Source: an uncultured Pseudomonadales bacterium
Lineage (GTDB): Bacteria > Pseudomonadota > Gammaproteobacteria > Pseudomonadales > Azotimanducaceae
Assembly (NCBI GenBank): GCA_958295875.1
Contig: OY282379.1
Coordinates: 2,480,001-2,544,000 of the forward strand
DNA: 64,000 nucleotides
Reading direction: 5' to 3'
A program made the translations under genes and the position numbers. Positions 16,617 through 25,050 of this stretch are shown here, piece by piece; the stretch's first letter is position 1; each line of letters starts with the position of its first letter. The notes beneath the pieces are model-generated. The model was not told the origin of the DNA, made no database searches, and saw nothing but the letters and a program-made list of their open reading frames with translations.

Positions 16617-17465
16617 ATGATCTTCGAGAGCACCGAAACCTACATTTCCACCGACGAACTCTCCATGGCGGTCGATGCGGCCGTGAAACTGGAGCGGCCG
16701 CTCCTCATCAAGGGCGAGCCCGGCACCGGCAAGACGCTGCTCGCGGAGGAGGTTGCGTCCACGCTGAAGCTCAATCTCATCCAGTGGCACATCAAGTCGC
16801 AGACGAAAGCGCTGCAGGGCCTCTATGAGTACGACGCGGTGTCGCGGCTGCGCGATTCACAACTCGGCGACGAGCGCGTGGCGGACATCCGCAACTACAT
16901 CAAGCGCGGCAAGCTGTGGGATGCGTTCGACGCGGACGAGCGGGTGGTGCTGCTCATCGACGAAATCGACAAAGCCGACATCGAGTTCCCGAACGACCTG
17001 TTGCAGGAACTGGACCGGATGGAGTTCTTCGTCTACGAGCTGAACCAAACCATCGCCGCCAAGCACCGTCCCATCGTCATCATCACGTCGAACAACGAAA
17101 AGGAGCTGCCAGACGCCTTCTTGCGCCGCTGCTTCTTCCACTACATCAACTTTCCAGACCGGGAGACCATGCAGCGCATCGTCGAGGTCCACTTCCCAGA
17201 GATCAAGCAAGACTTGGTGAAGGAGGCGATGGAGATCTTCTTTGACGTGCGCAAGGTGCCTGGCCTCAAGAAGAAGCCATCCACCTCGGAACTCATCGAT
17301 TGGCTGAAGCTCCTCATGGCAGACGACATTCCAGACGAAATCCTCACCAACAGGGATCCGAGCAAGGCCATTCCGCCGCTCTATGGCGCCTTGGTGAAGA
17401 ACGAGCAAGATGTCCATCTGCTCGAACGGCTCGCCTTCATGAATCGCCGCGACAGCCGAGGCTGA
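16617..17465 (+). CDS. MoxR-type AAA+ ATPase
   Basis: A 282-residue AAA+ chaperone-like ATPase. Walker A GEPGTGKT (about 34-41), Walker B LLIDEIDKAD, sensor 1 ITSNNEKELPDAFLRRC with the arginine finger, and the helix-2 insert region between. Its partner is the VWA protein five bases downstream; such pairs act in metal-cofactor insertion or complex remodelling (CoxD/CoxE, NorQ/NorD types). The substrate of this pair cannot be told from the sequence. Confidence 0.93.
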   Translation: MIFESTETYISTDELSMAVDAAVKLERPLLIKGEPGTGKTLLAEEVASTLKLNLIQWHIKSQTKALQGLYEYDAVSRLRDSQLGDERVADIRNYIKRGKLWDAFDADERVVLLIDEIDKADIEFPNDLLQELDRMEFFVYELNQTIAAKHRPIVIITSNNEKELPDAFLRRCFFHYINFPDRETMQRIVEVHFPEIKQDLVKEAMEIFFDVRKVPGLKKKPSTSELIDWLKLLMADDIPDEILTNRDPSKAIPPLYGALVKNEQDVHLLERLAFMNRRDSRG

Positions 17466-17470
17466 ACGCC

Positions 17471-18640
17471 ATGCTCATCAACTTCTTCCTGGCGCTGCGC
17501 AAGTACAAGGTTCCGGCCACCATCCGCGAATTGCTGGACTTGGTGGATGCCATGCGCCATCGCGTGGTGTATTCGAGCATCGACGACTTTTATCTCCTCA
17601 GCCGCACTTGCATGGTGAAGGACGAGAAGGACTACGACAAGTTCGACCGGGCGTTCGGCGCCTACTTCAAGGGCTTGGATGACCTGCATGGACTGTTGGA
17701 GTCCCTCATTCCAGATGAGTGGCTGCGGCGCGAGTTCGAGAAATCGCTCACGCCGGAGGAACTCGAGAAGATCAAGTCTCTCGGTGGCTTGGAGAAACTC
17801 ATCGAATCCTTCCGCGAGGCCCTTGAAGAGGCCGAGCGGCGCGCCCAGGAAGGCGAAAACGGCGAAGAGGATGGCGACGAGGGCGATGGCGATCGTCCTG
17901 GGCGCGATGGCCCCGGCGGGCGCGGCAAGGGGAAGAAGAAAAAGGCGCGCAAGGTGTGGGACGACCGCCAGTACAAAAATCTAGACGACTCGGTGGAGCT
18001 TGGCACCCGCAACATCAAGATGGCGCTGCGGCGCCTGCGCAAGTTCGCGCGCGCCGGCAAAGATGAAGAGCTGGACCTGGACAACACCATCCGCTCGACG
18101 GCGCATAACGGCGGCATGCTGGACATCAAGATGCGGCCAGAGCGCAAGAACACCGTGAAGGTGTTGTTGTTCTTGGACATCGGCGGCTCGATGGACGCGC
18201 ATGTGAAGGTGTGTGAAGAGCTGTTCTCGGCCACGCGCACCGAGTTCAAGCACATGGAGAGCTTCTACTTCCACAACTTCGTCTACGAATCCGTGTGGAA
18301 GGACAACCGCCGCCGCATGAATGAGCGCCTGCCCACTTGGGAAATCCTGAACAAATACGCGCGGGACTACAAAGTGGTGTTCGTTGGCGATGCCACCATG
18401 GCGCCGTATGAGATCACCCACGCCGGCGGCAGCGTGGAACACTGGAACGAAGAGCCTGGCGCGGTGTGGATCGCGCGCTTCATGGAAGCCTACGACCGAA
18501 CGGTTTGGATCAATCCCACGCCGCAGGAAACTTGGGAATACTCCACCTCGGTGGGGATGACGCAGGAACTCATTGAAGGGCGGATGTTTCCGTTGACCGT
18601 GCGCGGCCTTGAAGAAAGCATGAACGTCCTCTCCAAGTGA
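17471..18640 (+). CDS. VWA-domain (CoxE-like) partner of the MoxR ATPase
   Basis: A 389-residue protein. Residues about 1-110 are a helical N-domain beginning LINFFLALRKYKVPATIRELLDL. An acidic, Gly-rich and then Lys-rich linker spans about 115-165. The C-terminal VWA domain contains a MIDAS-like DIGGSMD near residue 240, with Gly replacing the first Ser of the classical DxSxS. The linker and the order AAA then VWA match CoxE/YehP-type operons. Together the pair probably assembles a metal enzyme or membrane complex. Confidence 0.9.
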   Translation: MLINFFLALRKYKVPATIRELLDLVDAMRHRVVYSSIDDFYLLSRTCMVKDEKDYDKFDRAFGAYFKGLDDLHGLLESLIPDEWLRREFEKSLTPEELEKIKSLGGLEKLIESFREALEEAERRAQEGENGEEDGDEGDGDRPGRDGPGGRGKGKKKKARKVWDDRQYKNLDDSVELGTRNIKMALRRLRKFARAGKDEELDLDNTIRSTAHNGGMLDIKMRPERKNTVKVLLFLDIGGSMDAHVKVCEELFSATRTEFKHMESFYFHNFVYESVWKDNRRRMNERLPTWEILNKYARDYKVVFVGDATMAPYEITHAGGSVEHWNEEPGAVWIARFMEAYDRTVWINPTPQETWEYSTSVGMTQELIEGRMFPLTVRGLEESMNVLSK

Positions 18641-18677
18641 CGCCACGCGGCGGCCGCTGCTTGGCCGCCCACCTTGC

Positions 18678-21600
18678 ATGACGAAGCCTCCGCCGGGTGT
18701 CCGCCGCGCCAAGCCGGCAGTGCGCCGAGTGCGCCAACGAACACTGCCCGACGTCTCATTCCCGCCGGAACTGCCCATCTCGGCGCGCATCGACGAGATC
18801 GTGGCGCTCATCCGCGCCCACCAAGTGGTGATCGTCGCCGGCGAAACCGGTTCCGGCAAGACAACGCAGCTGCCCAAGGCGTGCCTCCGCGCCGGTTTGG
18901 GCAAGCGCGGCATGATCGGCCACACGCAGCCGCGGCGCTTGGCGGCGCGGGCATGCGCCACGCGCATCGCCAAGGAGATGAACGTGCCGGTGGGCGGCGC
19001 CGTGGGCTTCGCCGTGCGTTTCGAGGAGGCCACCAGCGACGACACGCTCATCAAGGTGATGACCGACGGGCTGCTGCTGGCGGAAATCCATGCCGACCGG
19101 CGCTTGGACGCCTACGAAGCCATCATCATCGACGAGGCCCACGAGCGCAGCCTGAACGTGGATTTCCTGCTCGGCTACGCGAAGCGCCTGTTGCGGCGGC
19201 GGCCGAACTTCAAGGTCATCATCACCTCCGCCACCATCGACGTGGAGGCGTTCCAAGCACACTTTGACGGCGCCCCGGCGGTGGCGGTGAGCGGCCGCGG
19301 CCACCCCGTGGACGTGGTCTACCAAGAAGATCCGGACGATCAGTTCGAGGCGCTGGATCGCTGCTTGGCCGAGATCAGCCGCCGCCGCGCTGGCCAGGCG
19401 CGGGACACGTTGGCGTTCCTGCCCGGCGAGCGGGAAATCTTGGACGCCTCGCATTGGCTGCGGCGCACATGGGGGGAACGCTTCGAGGCGCTGCCGCTGT
19501 ATGCCCGCCTGCCCGCCAAGGAGCAGCGCCGCATCTTCGCGCCCGGCGCCCGCCCGCGCGTGGTGCTCGCCACCAACGTTGCGGAGACGAGCATCACCGT
19601 GCCGAATGTCGGTTATGTGATCGACTTCGGGCTGGCGCGCATCGCCCGATACAGCCACCGCTCGAAGATTCAGCGCCTGCCGGTGGAGCGCGTCTCCCAA
19701 GCGAGCGCGGAGCAACGCGCCGGACGCTGCGGCCGCGTGGCGCCGGGCACCTGCTTTCGCCTCTACTCGCAGGCAGATTTCGAGAGCCGGCCGCGCTACA
19801 CCGTGCCGGAGATCAAGCGTTCCAACTTGGCCGCCGTCGCGCTTCGGATGTTGGACTTGGGGCTTGGCGACATCGAGGGCTTTCCCTTCATCGACCCGCC
19901 GGAGCCCCGCGTCGCCCGCGATGCGCTGCGCAGCCTCGCCGAATTGGGTGCGCTGCGGGAGGCCCCGCGGGCGGACCTGCGGGCGGGCAGCCGGGAGGTG
20001 CCGGGGGCGGGCAACCGGGTGAAGGGGGCGGGTAACAAAAACGGCAAAGATGGTGCCGCCGGCACGCGCCTCAGCCGCATTGGCCGCACGATGGCGCGCC
20101 TGCCGGTGGATACGCGTTTGGCGCGGATTCTCGTCGGCGCATCCCGCTTCGGTTGCCTGCGCGAGGCCCTCGTTGTGGTGGCGGCGCTCTCCGTCCAAGA
20201 CCCACGCGAACGGCCACCGGAGCGGCGCGAGGCGGCGGACGCCGCGCACCGCCAAGACGCCCACAAGCAATCGGATTTCCTAACCTTCGTCAATCTTTGG
20301 AATGCGTTGGAGGCGCAGCGCGCGGCGTTGACCCGCGCCGCGTTCCGTGCGGAACTCACGCGCCGGTTCCTCTCCCCGCACCGCGTTGCCGAGTGGCGCG
20401 CCGTGCATCGGCAACTGCTGCTCGCGGCGAAGGCTCTCGGTTGGCCGCTCAACCGAGCGCCGGCGGAAGAGGCGAGCCTGCATCGGGCGCTGTTGATCGG
20501 TTCGCTGGACTTTGTCGGCTTGCGCGACGAGGAGGGCGTCTATCTCGGCGCGCGGGGGGTGAAGTTCCGCATCTTTCCCGGCTCGCCCGTCGCCCGCCGT
20601 GCCCCGCAGTGGTTGATGGCGGCGGAGATCGTGCAGACGCGGCAAACCTATGCCCGCGGCGTTGCCAAGGTGGAGGCGCATTGGGTGGAGGAGGCAGCCG
20701 GGCCGCTGTTGCAGCGCGCTTGGTCCGAGCCGCACTGGAACGCGAAGCGCGGCGAAGTGATGGCGTTCGAGCGCGCCACGCTGCATGGCTTGCCCGTGGT
20801 GGAGCGCCGTTTGGTGCGTTACGCGCCGGTGAACCCGGCGGCGGCGCGGGAGCTGTTCGCCCAAGAGGCGCTGGCGCCGGCGACGCTGGGCGCCGAAGAG
20901 GCCGGCGTCGAGGCGCCGTTTCTGGCGCATAACGCCGCGGTCGCCGCCGGCATCGCCGAGCTGGAGGCGCGCCATCGGCGGCATGACCTCTTCGTCGCCG
21001 CGAATGTGCTGGCTGCCTTCTACTTGGAGCGGCTGCCGCCCGACGTGTGCGGCGTCAGCACCCTGCGCGCCTGGCTCAAGCAGGCGGACCCGCCCGCCAT
21101 CGACCGCCTGACCATGACCGAGGCGGACTTGCTCGCCCGCTTCGACGTCGAGGCGTCTGCGGCGGACTATCCGGCCACCTTGGAGGTGGATGGCCTGACG
21201 CTGCCGCTGAGGTATCGCTTCGCTCCCGGCGCGGTGGACGATGGCGTCTCCGTTGAAATCGGCCTCGGCGCGTTGCCGCATCTGCGCCAAGCGCCGCTCG
21301 ATTGGCTGGTGCCGGGGTTCTTCGAGCGCAAGTGCGCGGCACTCTTGAAGGGGTTGCCGAAGCGGTTGCGCCGCCGCCTGCCGCCGGGCAGCGCCGCCGT
21401 CGATGTGGCGCCGGCGCTGCTGCGTGAGCGACGCTATCGCGATGGCGCCTTGCTGACGGCCCTCGCCGCGCGCTTGAGCGAGGCGTTTGGCATGGACGTG
21501 GCGCCCAGCGATTGGAGCTTGGAGCGATTGGAGCCCTTCCTGTGCATGAACGTGCAGGTGCTGGATGCGCGCCGGCGGCTCATCGATCAAGGCCGAGACT

Positions 21601-22541
21601 TGGCGGCGCTGCAGTCGCGCCTGCTCGCCCGCGTCGAGCGCGAAGCCACGGCGAGCGCCCGCGAGGGCTACGAACAGCGCGGGCTGACGACGTTCCCGGC
21701 TGCCGGCGTGCCGGCGACGCTCACCGTGGGCGCCGGTGGCGAGCAAACCGTCGCCTATCCGGCCTTGCGCGATGCCGGCGATGCCGTGGATCTGGTGCTG
21801 CTGACGCACCGCACCGATCAAGGGCGCACCAACCGGCGCGGATACAGCCGGCTTGCGCTGCTCATGGATCGCAAGGCGGCGCGCCACTTGCGCGGGCGCG
21901 TGGCTGCCGAGCGGACGATGACGCTGCACTACGCCGCCCTCGGCGCGGCGACGGACCTCGCGGACGAGCTGGCCTTGGCGGCATCTTGGGCTTGCTTTTT
22001 CGAGGGACGCCCGCTGCCAACGGAGAAAGGCGGCTTCGAGCGCCGCCGTGCGGACTGCCGGCCGCGCCTCGTCCTCCTGTTTGGCGATGCGCTGGAAGCC
22101 GCCCGCGCCGTGCTCGCCTGCCGTTTCGAGGCCGCGCAGCGCATCGCGGCGCTCGCGTCGCCGGCCTTCGCCGCCAGCCGCGCGGACATGGAGGCGCATC
22201 TTGGGCGCTTGGCGCCGGCGGACTTCCTCAGCCGCGCGCCCATTCAAGCCTTGCCGGATGTGGCGCGCTATCTCGATGCGCTGATCCACCGTGCCGCGAA
22301 CCTGCACGGCAAGGTGCGGCGCGACCAAGAGCACCTCGCCGCCGCGGCGCGCTGGCAGGCGCGGTTGGAAGCCTTGGCGGCGGTGGCGCCGGAAGCGGCC
22401 GCTGCGGCGAACGTCGCGGGGCTGGTGGAGGAGTACCGGGTGTCGCTCTTCTGCCAGCGTCTCAGCGTGAAGGGCAAGGCTTCGCCGCAGCGCTTGGAGC
22501 GTGCGCTGGCGCCGCTCGAAAGGGCTGCGGGCTTGCGTTGA
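18678..22541 (+). CDS. hrpA: ATP-dependent RNA helicase HrpA
   Basis: A 1287-residue DEAH-box helicase, close to the usual 1300. Motif I GETGSGKTT, motif II DEAH (IIIDEAHERSLN), motif III SATID, then motif VI QRAGRCGR, followed by HA2, OB and the long DUF3418 C-terminal region. Near residue 440 there is a short low-complexity insert (repeating Arg-Ala-Gly and Gly-Ala-Gly-Asn), unusual within the family. HrpA resolves stalled or collided ribosomes in E. coli. Monocistronic here. Confidence 0.96.
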   Translation: MTKPPPGVRRAKPAVRRVRQRTLPDVSFPPELPISARIDEIVALIRAHQVVIVAGETGSGKTTQLPKACLRAGLGKRGMIGHTQPRRLAARACATRIAKEMNVPVGGAVGFAVRFEEATSDDTLIKVMTDGLLLAEIHADRRLDAYEAIIIDEAHERSLNVDFLLGYAKRLLRRRPNFKVIITSATIDVEAFQAHFDGAPAVAVSGRGHPVDVVYQEDPDDQFEALDRCLAEISRRRAGQARDTLAFLPGEREILDASHWLRRTWGERFEALPLYARLPAKEQRRIFAPGARPRVVLATNVAETSITVPNVGYVIDFGLARIARYSHRSKIQRLPVERVSQASAEQRAGRCGRVAPGTCFRLYSQADFESRPRYTVPEIKRSNLAAVALRMLDLGLGDIEGFPFIDPPEPRVARDALRSLAELGALREAPRADLRAGSREVPGAGNRVKGAGNKNGKDGAAGTRLSRIGRTMARLPVDTRLARILVGASRFGCLREALVVVAALSVQDPRERPPERREAADAAHRQDAHKQSDFLTFVNLWNALEAQRAALTRAAFRAELTRRFLSPHRVAEWRAVHRQLLLAAKALGWPLNRAPAEEASLHRALLIGSLDFVGLRDEEGVYLGARGVKFRIFPGSPVARRAPQWLMAAEIVQTRQTYARGVAKVEAHWVEEAAGPLLQRAWSEPHWNAKRGEVMAFERATLHGLPVVERRLVRYAPVNPAAARELFAQEALAPATLGAEEAGVEAPFLAHNAAVAAGIAELEARHRRHDLFVAANVLAAFYLERLPPDVCGVSTLRAWLKQADPPAIDRLTMTEADLLARFDVEASAADYPATLEVDGLTLPLRYRFAPGAVDDGVSVEIGLGALPHLRQAPLDWLVPGFFERKCAALLKGLPKRLRRRLPPGSAAVDVAPALLRERRYRDGALLTALAARLSEAFGMDVAPSDWSLERLEPFLCMNVQVLDARRRLIDQGRDLAALQSRLLARVEREATASAREGYEQRGLTTFPAAGVPATLTVGAGGEQTVAYPALRDAGDAVDLVLLTHRTDQGRTNRRGYSRLALLMDRKAARHLRGRVAAERTMTLHYAALGAATDLADELALAASWACFFEGRPLPTEKGGFERRRADCRPRLVLLFGDALEAARAVLACRFEAAQRIAALASPAFAASRADMEAHLGRLAPADFLSRAPIQALPDVARYLDALIHRAANLHGKVRRDQEHLAAAARWQARLEALAAVAPEAAAAANVAGLVEEYRVSLFCQRLSVKGKASPQRLERALAPLERAAGLR

Positions 22542-22590
22542 GCGTGGGTGCCGGCGGCGCTCTGAAGGGGCGTTTTGTCCCCGCTGTTCT

Positions 22591-23743
22591 GGTTCAGATA
22601 GATATGGCACTGCGCCAGCCGATGGCGGGGTGAGGTGGCGCTGGCGACGGGAACCCGCCGCCAGCGCCGGATCGGGTAGCCTCAGTGAATGCGAAGTCAC
22701 TGGTGGAGACCCGAGCCATGCGAATCGAATCGATGCGGATCAGATCGTACCGCAGTTTCAGGGTGGACGACGCCGAACTGCCGGCCGAGGCCCGCGGGCG
22801 CCTGTCGGCGATCCGCCGGTTCGATGGGCTGCGCGCCGCCGGCTGCGCCGAGCGCGCCGCCTTGAGGGAGGTCGGCGTCAGCCGCCGCACCCTGTATCGG
22901 TGGAAGGCCGCGCTGGCCGCCGGCGGCCAGCGCGGCCTCGCGCCGAAGTCCACCCGACCGCGCCGCGTCCGCCGCCCGGCGCGCAAGCCGGGCGACGTGA
23001 AGGCGGTCATGGCCATGCGCCGCAAGCACCCGTTCATGGGCAAGGCGCCCATCCAGCGCATGCTCGAACGCCAAGGCCTGCGGCTGAGCGCGTCAACCGT
23101 CGGGCGCATCCTCTCGCGCGCCATCGCGGACGGGACCGTGCCCCCCGCCAGCCTCTGCGAAGGACGGGCCAAGCCCAAGCGCCCCCGCAAGTTCAACGGC
23201 TGGGCGCGGCGCTGGAAATACGGCGACAAGGCCGAGCGCCCGGGCCAGCTCGTCCAGATCGACCACATGACCGTCTCCCGCGACGGCAGCTCCATCAAGG
23301 AGTTCCGCGCCATCTGCCCCGTCAGCCGGTTCATGGTCGCCCGCGCCTTCTCCCGCGCCACCGCCGCCACCGCAGCGCGCTTCCTCGCCGTCGTCGCCGA
23401 AGCCCTCCCCGTGCCGCTGGAGTCCGTCCAGGTCGACGGCGGCAGCGAGTTCATGGCCGGCTTCGAGGACGCCTGCAGGAACCTCGGCGTCGCGCTGCGC
23501 GTCCTGCCGCCGCGACGGCCGCAGTGGAACGGCTGCGTCGAGCGCGCCAACCGCACCGCCCGCATCGAGTTCTGGAACCTCCTCGACTGCGACCTCACCG
23601 TCGAGGCCGTCTCCGAGAGGCTCCTCAAGCGCGAGTTCTTCTACAACTACATCCGACCGCACTCCGCAATCGACTACCGATCCCCCAACGAGTACCTTGT
23701 CGCCCACGAGGCTGCCCAGCCTCAGTGCCAGATGTCATGAACC
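22591..23743. mobile_element. IS481-family insertion sequence (copy A)
   Basis: One transposase gene flanked by imperfect terminal inverted repeats: GGTTCA then TGGCACTG within 22 bases on the left, and their inverse (CAGTGCCA then TGAACC) within 21 bases on the right, the right one overlapping the transposase stop. No obvious target duplication is visible, so the outer limits are approximate. It sits between hrpA and the RiPP operon. Confidence 0.75.
22718..23740 (+). CDS. IS481-family DDE transposase
   Basis: A 340-residue transposase. N-terminal helix-turn-helix (REVGVSRRTLYRWKAAL), then an rve integrase core with catalytic residues in LVQIDHMTV (D), VQVDGGSEFM (D) and GCVERANRTARIEFW (E). 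The PHSAIDYRSPNEYL ending is typical. ATG 22718 is chosen for the GGTGGAG eight bases upstream. The gene looks intact. It is a distant relative of the interrupted copy at 53.2-57.6 kb. Confidence 0.92.
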   Translation: MRIESMRIRSYRSFRVDDAELPAEARGRLSAIRRFDGLRAAGCAERAALREVGVSRRTLYRWKAALAAGGQRGLAPKSTRPRRVRRPARKPGDVKAVMAMRRKHPFMGKAPIQRMLERQGLRLSASTVGRILSRAIADGTVPPASLCEGRAKPKRPRKFNGWARRWKYGDKAERPGQLVQIDHMTVSRDGSSIKEFRAICPVSRFMVARAFSRATAATAARFLAVVAEALPVPLESVQVDGGSEFMAGFEDACRNLGVALRVLPPRRPQWNGCVERANRTARIEFWNLLDCDLTVEAVSERLLKREFFYNYIRPHSAIDYRSPNEYLVAHEAAQPQCQMS

Positions 23744-23754
23744 GGTTCACCCGC

Positions 23755-23781
23755 TTGACCGCCGGGGGGCTGTGCTATAGT
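23755..23781 (+). promoter_or_regulatory. Candidate sigma-70 promoter of the RiPP operon
   Basis: TTGACC, a 15-base spacer and TATAGT preceded by TGC (extended -10), ending 57 bases before the precursor start. The -35 box lies just outside the right end of IS481 copy A. The spacer is short, which the extended -10 could compensate. Confidence 0.55.
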
Positions 23782-23838
23782 CGCTTCGCCAAACGCTGGC
23801 TCAAGTTCGGAGCTGGCCCAAGCTAGGAGAAAGGATTC

Positions 23839-24093
23839 ATGAACATTCGTAACCTGAAGCCTCTCGTCGTCGCCATCGGCGCCGCGCTGGCCGCCTCCAT
23901 GCCCGCTTTTGCGGCGAACGACGCGAGCGAGAACCCCTTCGCTTTGGACGAGCTGCGCGATGGCTATCACCTGTTCGCGAAGGGCGACGGCGACGGTGAC
24001 GGCGATTGCAGCGGTGACGGCGATTGCAGCGGCGACGGCCACTGCAGCGGCGACGGTGGGGACAAGGACGATTCGGGCGACGACGAAGCCTGA
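23839..24093 (+). CDS. HvfA/bufferin-type RiPP metallophore precursor, atypical core
   Basis: An 84-residue precursor. Residues 1-26 are a Sec signal peptide ending in AFA. The leader motif ENPFALDELRDGYHLF (31-46) matches the ENPFA-x-EL-x2-GY signature of the HvfA family. The core, residues 49-75, is a Gly-Asp-rich array with C57, C63 and C69 spaced by five residues in CSGDG units, where HvfA normally has EGKCG units. In known members cysteines become oxazolone/thioamide groups that bind copper. An AGGAGAAAGG site precedes the ATG. The next two genes are the matching modification enzymes. Confidence 0.88.
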   Translation: MNIRNLKPLVVAIGAALAASMPAFAANDASENPFALDELRDGYHLFAKGDGDGDGDCSGDGDCSGDGHCSGDGGDKDDSGDDEA

Positions 24094-24110
24094 TCTGCGT
24101 TTTTCCCGCT

Positions 24111-24149
24111 GGCAGCGGCCGGCCTTGGCTTCGGCCAAGGGCCGCTGCC
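24111..24149 (+). promoter_or_regulatory. Strong UUCG hairpin between precursor and enzyme genes
   Basis: GGCAGCGGC pairs with GCCGCTGCC (9 bp), and inside it CCTTGGC with GCCAAGG (7 bp), closed by a TTCG tetraloop. No U-tract follows. The position fits a transcript-stabilising or partial-termination element that would let the precursor outnumber the enzymes. Confidence 0.6.
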
Positions 24150-24174
24150 GTCGCGATCTGATTGCCCGCCATCC

Positions 24175-25035
24175 ATGACGGCGGCGCTTGGCGGCGCGGG
24201 CCTCGGCTTGCGCCGTGCTTTTCTTCCTGCGCTGCAGGAACATCCCGAAGCCGTTTCGCGCGGCATCGATTTCGTGGAGGTGGCGCCCGAGAACTGGATT
24301 GGAGTGGGCGGCCGCTTCGACCGCCAATTCCGCCAGTGGCTCGAGCGCTTCCCCCTCGTCTGCCACGGCCTCTCCCTCTCCCTTGGCGGCCCAGACCCGC
24401 TTGACGTCGCCTTCTTGAAGCGCGTCAAGGCGTTCTTGGACGACACCGGCGCCGTCCACTACACCGAGCACTTGAGCTTCAGCAGCGCCGATGGGCAGCT
24501 CTACCATCTGCTGCCGATTCCCTTCACCGCCGAAGCGGTGGACTATGTGGCCGCCCGCATCCGCCAAGCGCAGGATGTGCTTGAGCGGCGCATCGCCGTG
24601 GAAAACGTCTCCTGCTATGCGACGCCGGGCCAAGAGATGGACGAGCTCGCGTTCATCAACGAGGTTGTGACGGCGGCGGATTGCGCGCTCTTGCTCGATG
24701 TCAACAACATCGCTGTCAACAGCGTGAACTTCGGCTTCGACGCCGAGGCATTCCTCGATGGCCTGCCCGGCGACCGCGCGGCGTACATCCATGTCGCTGG
24801 CCACCGCGTCATCGCGGATGACCTGCGGGTGGACAACCACGGCGCGCCGGTGAGCACGGAGGTGTGGGCGCTCCTCGAACGCGCCTACCGCAACTTCGGC
24901 GTCTTGCCAACGGTGCTGGAGCGGGACATGCACCTGCCTCCGCTGCCAGAGTTGCTGGACGAAGCGGCACAGATTCGCGCCATCCAAGCCCGCGTTTCGG
25001 CGGCTGAAACGGCCCCTGCCGGGGTCGGCGCCTAA
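24175..25035 (+). CDS. DUF692 (MbnB/HvfB-type) RiPP-modifying iron enzyme
   Basis: A 286-residue TIM-barrel multinuclear iron oxygenase that converts precursor cysteines. Metal-ligand and active-site segments are intact: CHGLSLSLGG near residue 62, HYTEHLSFSS, AVENVSCY, LLLDVNNIAVNS, and YIHVAGHR, and DNHGAPV. It acts with the DUF2063 partner encoded 15 bases downstream. Length and motifs are normal for the family, so the unusual precursor core is not explained by enzyme decay. Confidence 0.93.
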   Translation: MTAALGGAGLGLRRAFLPALQEHPEAVSRGIDFVEVAPENWIGVGGRFDRQFRQWLERFPLVCHGLSLSLGGPDPLDVAFLKRVKAFLDDTGAVHYTEHLSFSSADGQLYHLLPIPFTAEAVDYVAARIRQAQDVLERRIAVENVSCYATPGQEMDELAFINEVVTAADCALLLDVNNIAVNSVNFGFDAEAFLDGLPGDRAAYIHVAGHRVIADDLRVDNHGAPVSTEVWALLERAYRNFGVLPTVLERDMHLPPLPELLDEAAQIRAIQARVSAAETAPAGVGA

Positions 25036-25050
25036 GCCGAAGAGCCTTCA

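Noticed and set aside
18756..20270. Very long antisense frames over hrpA and other genes
   Set aside because: High GC leaves few stops on the opposite strand; the sense proteins carry complete motifs.
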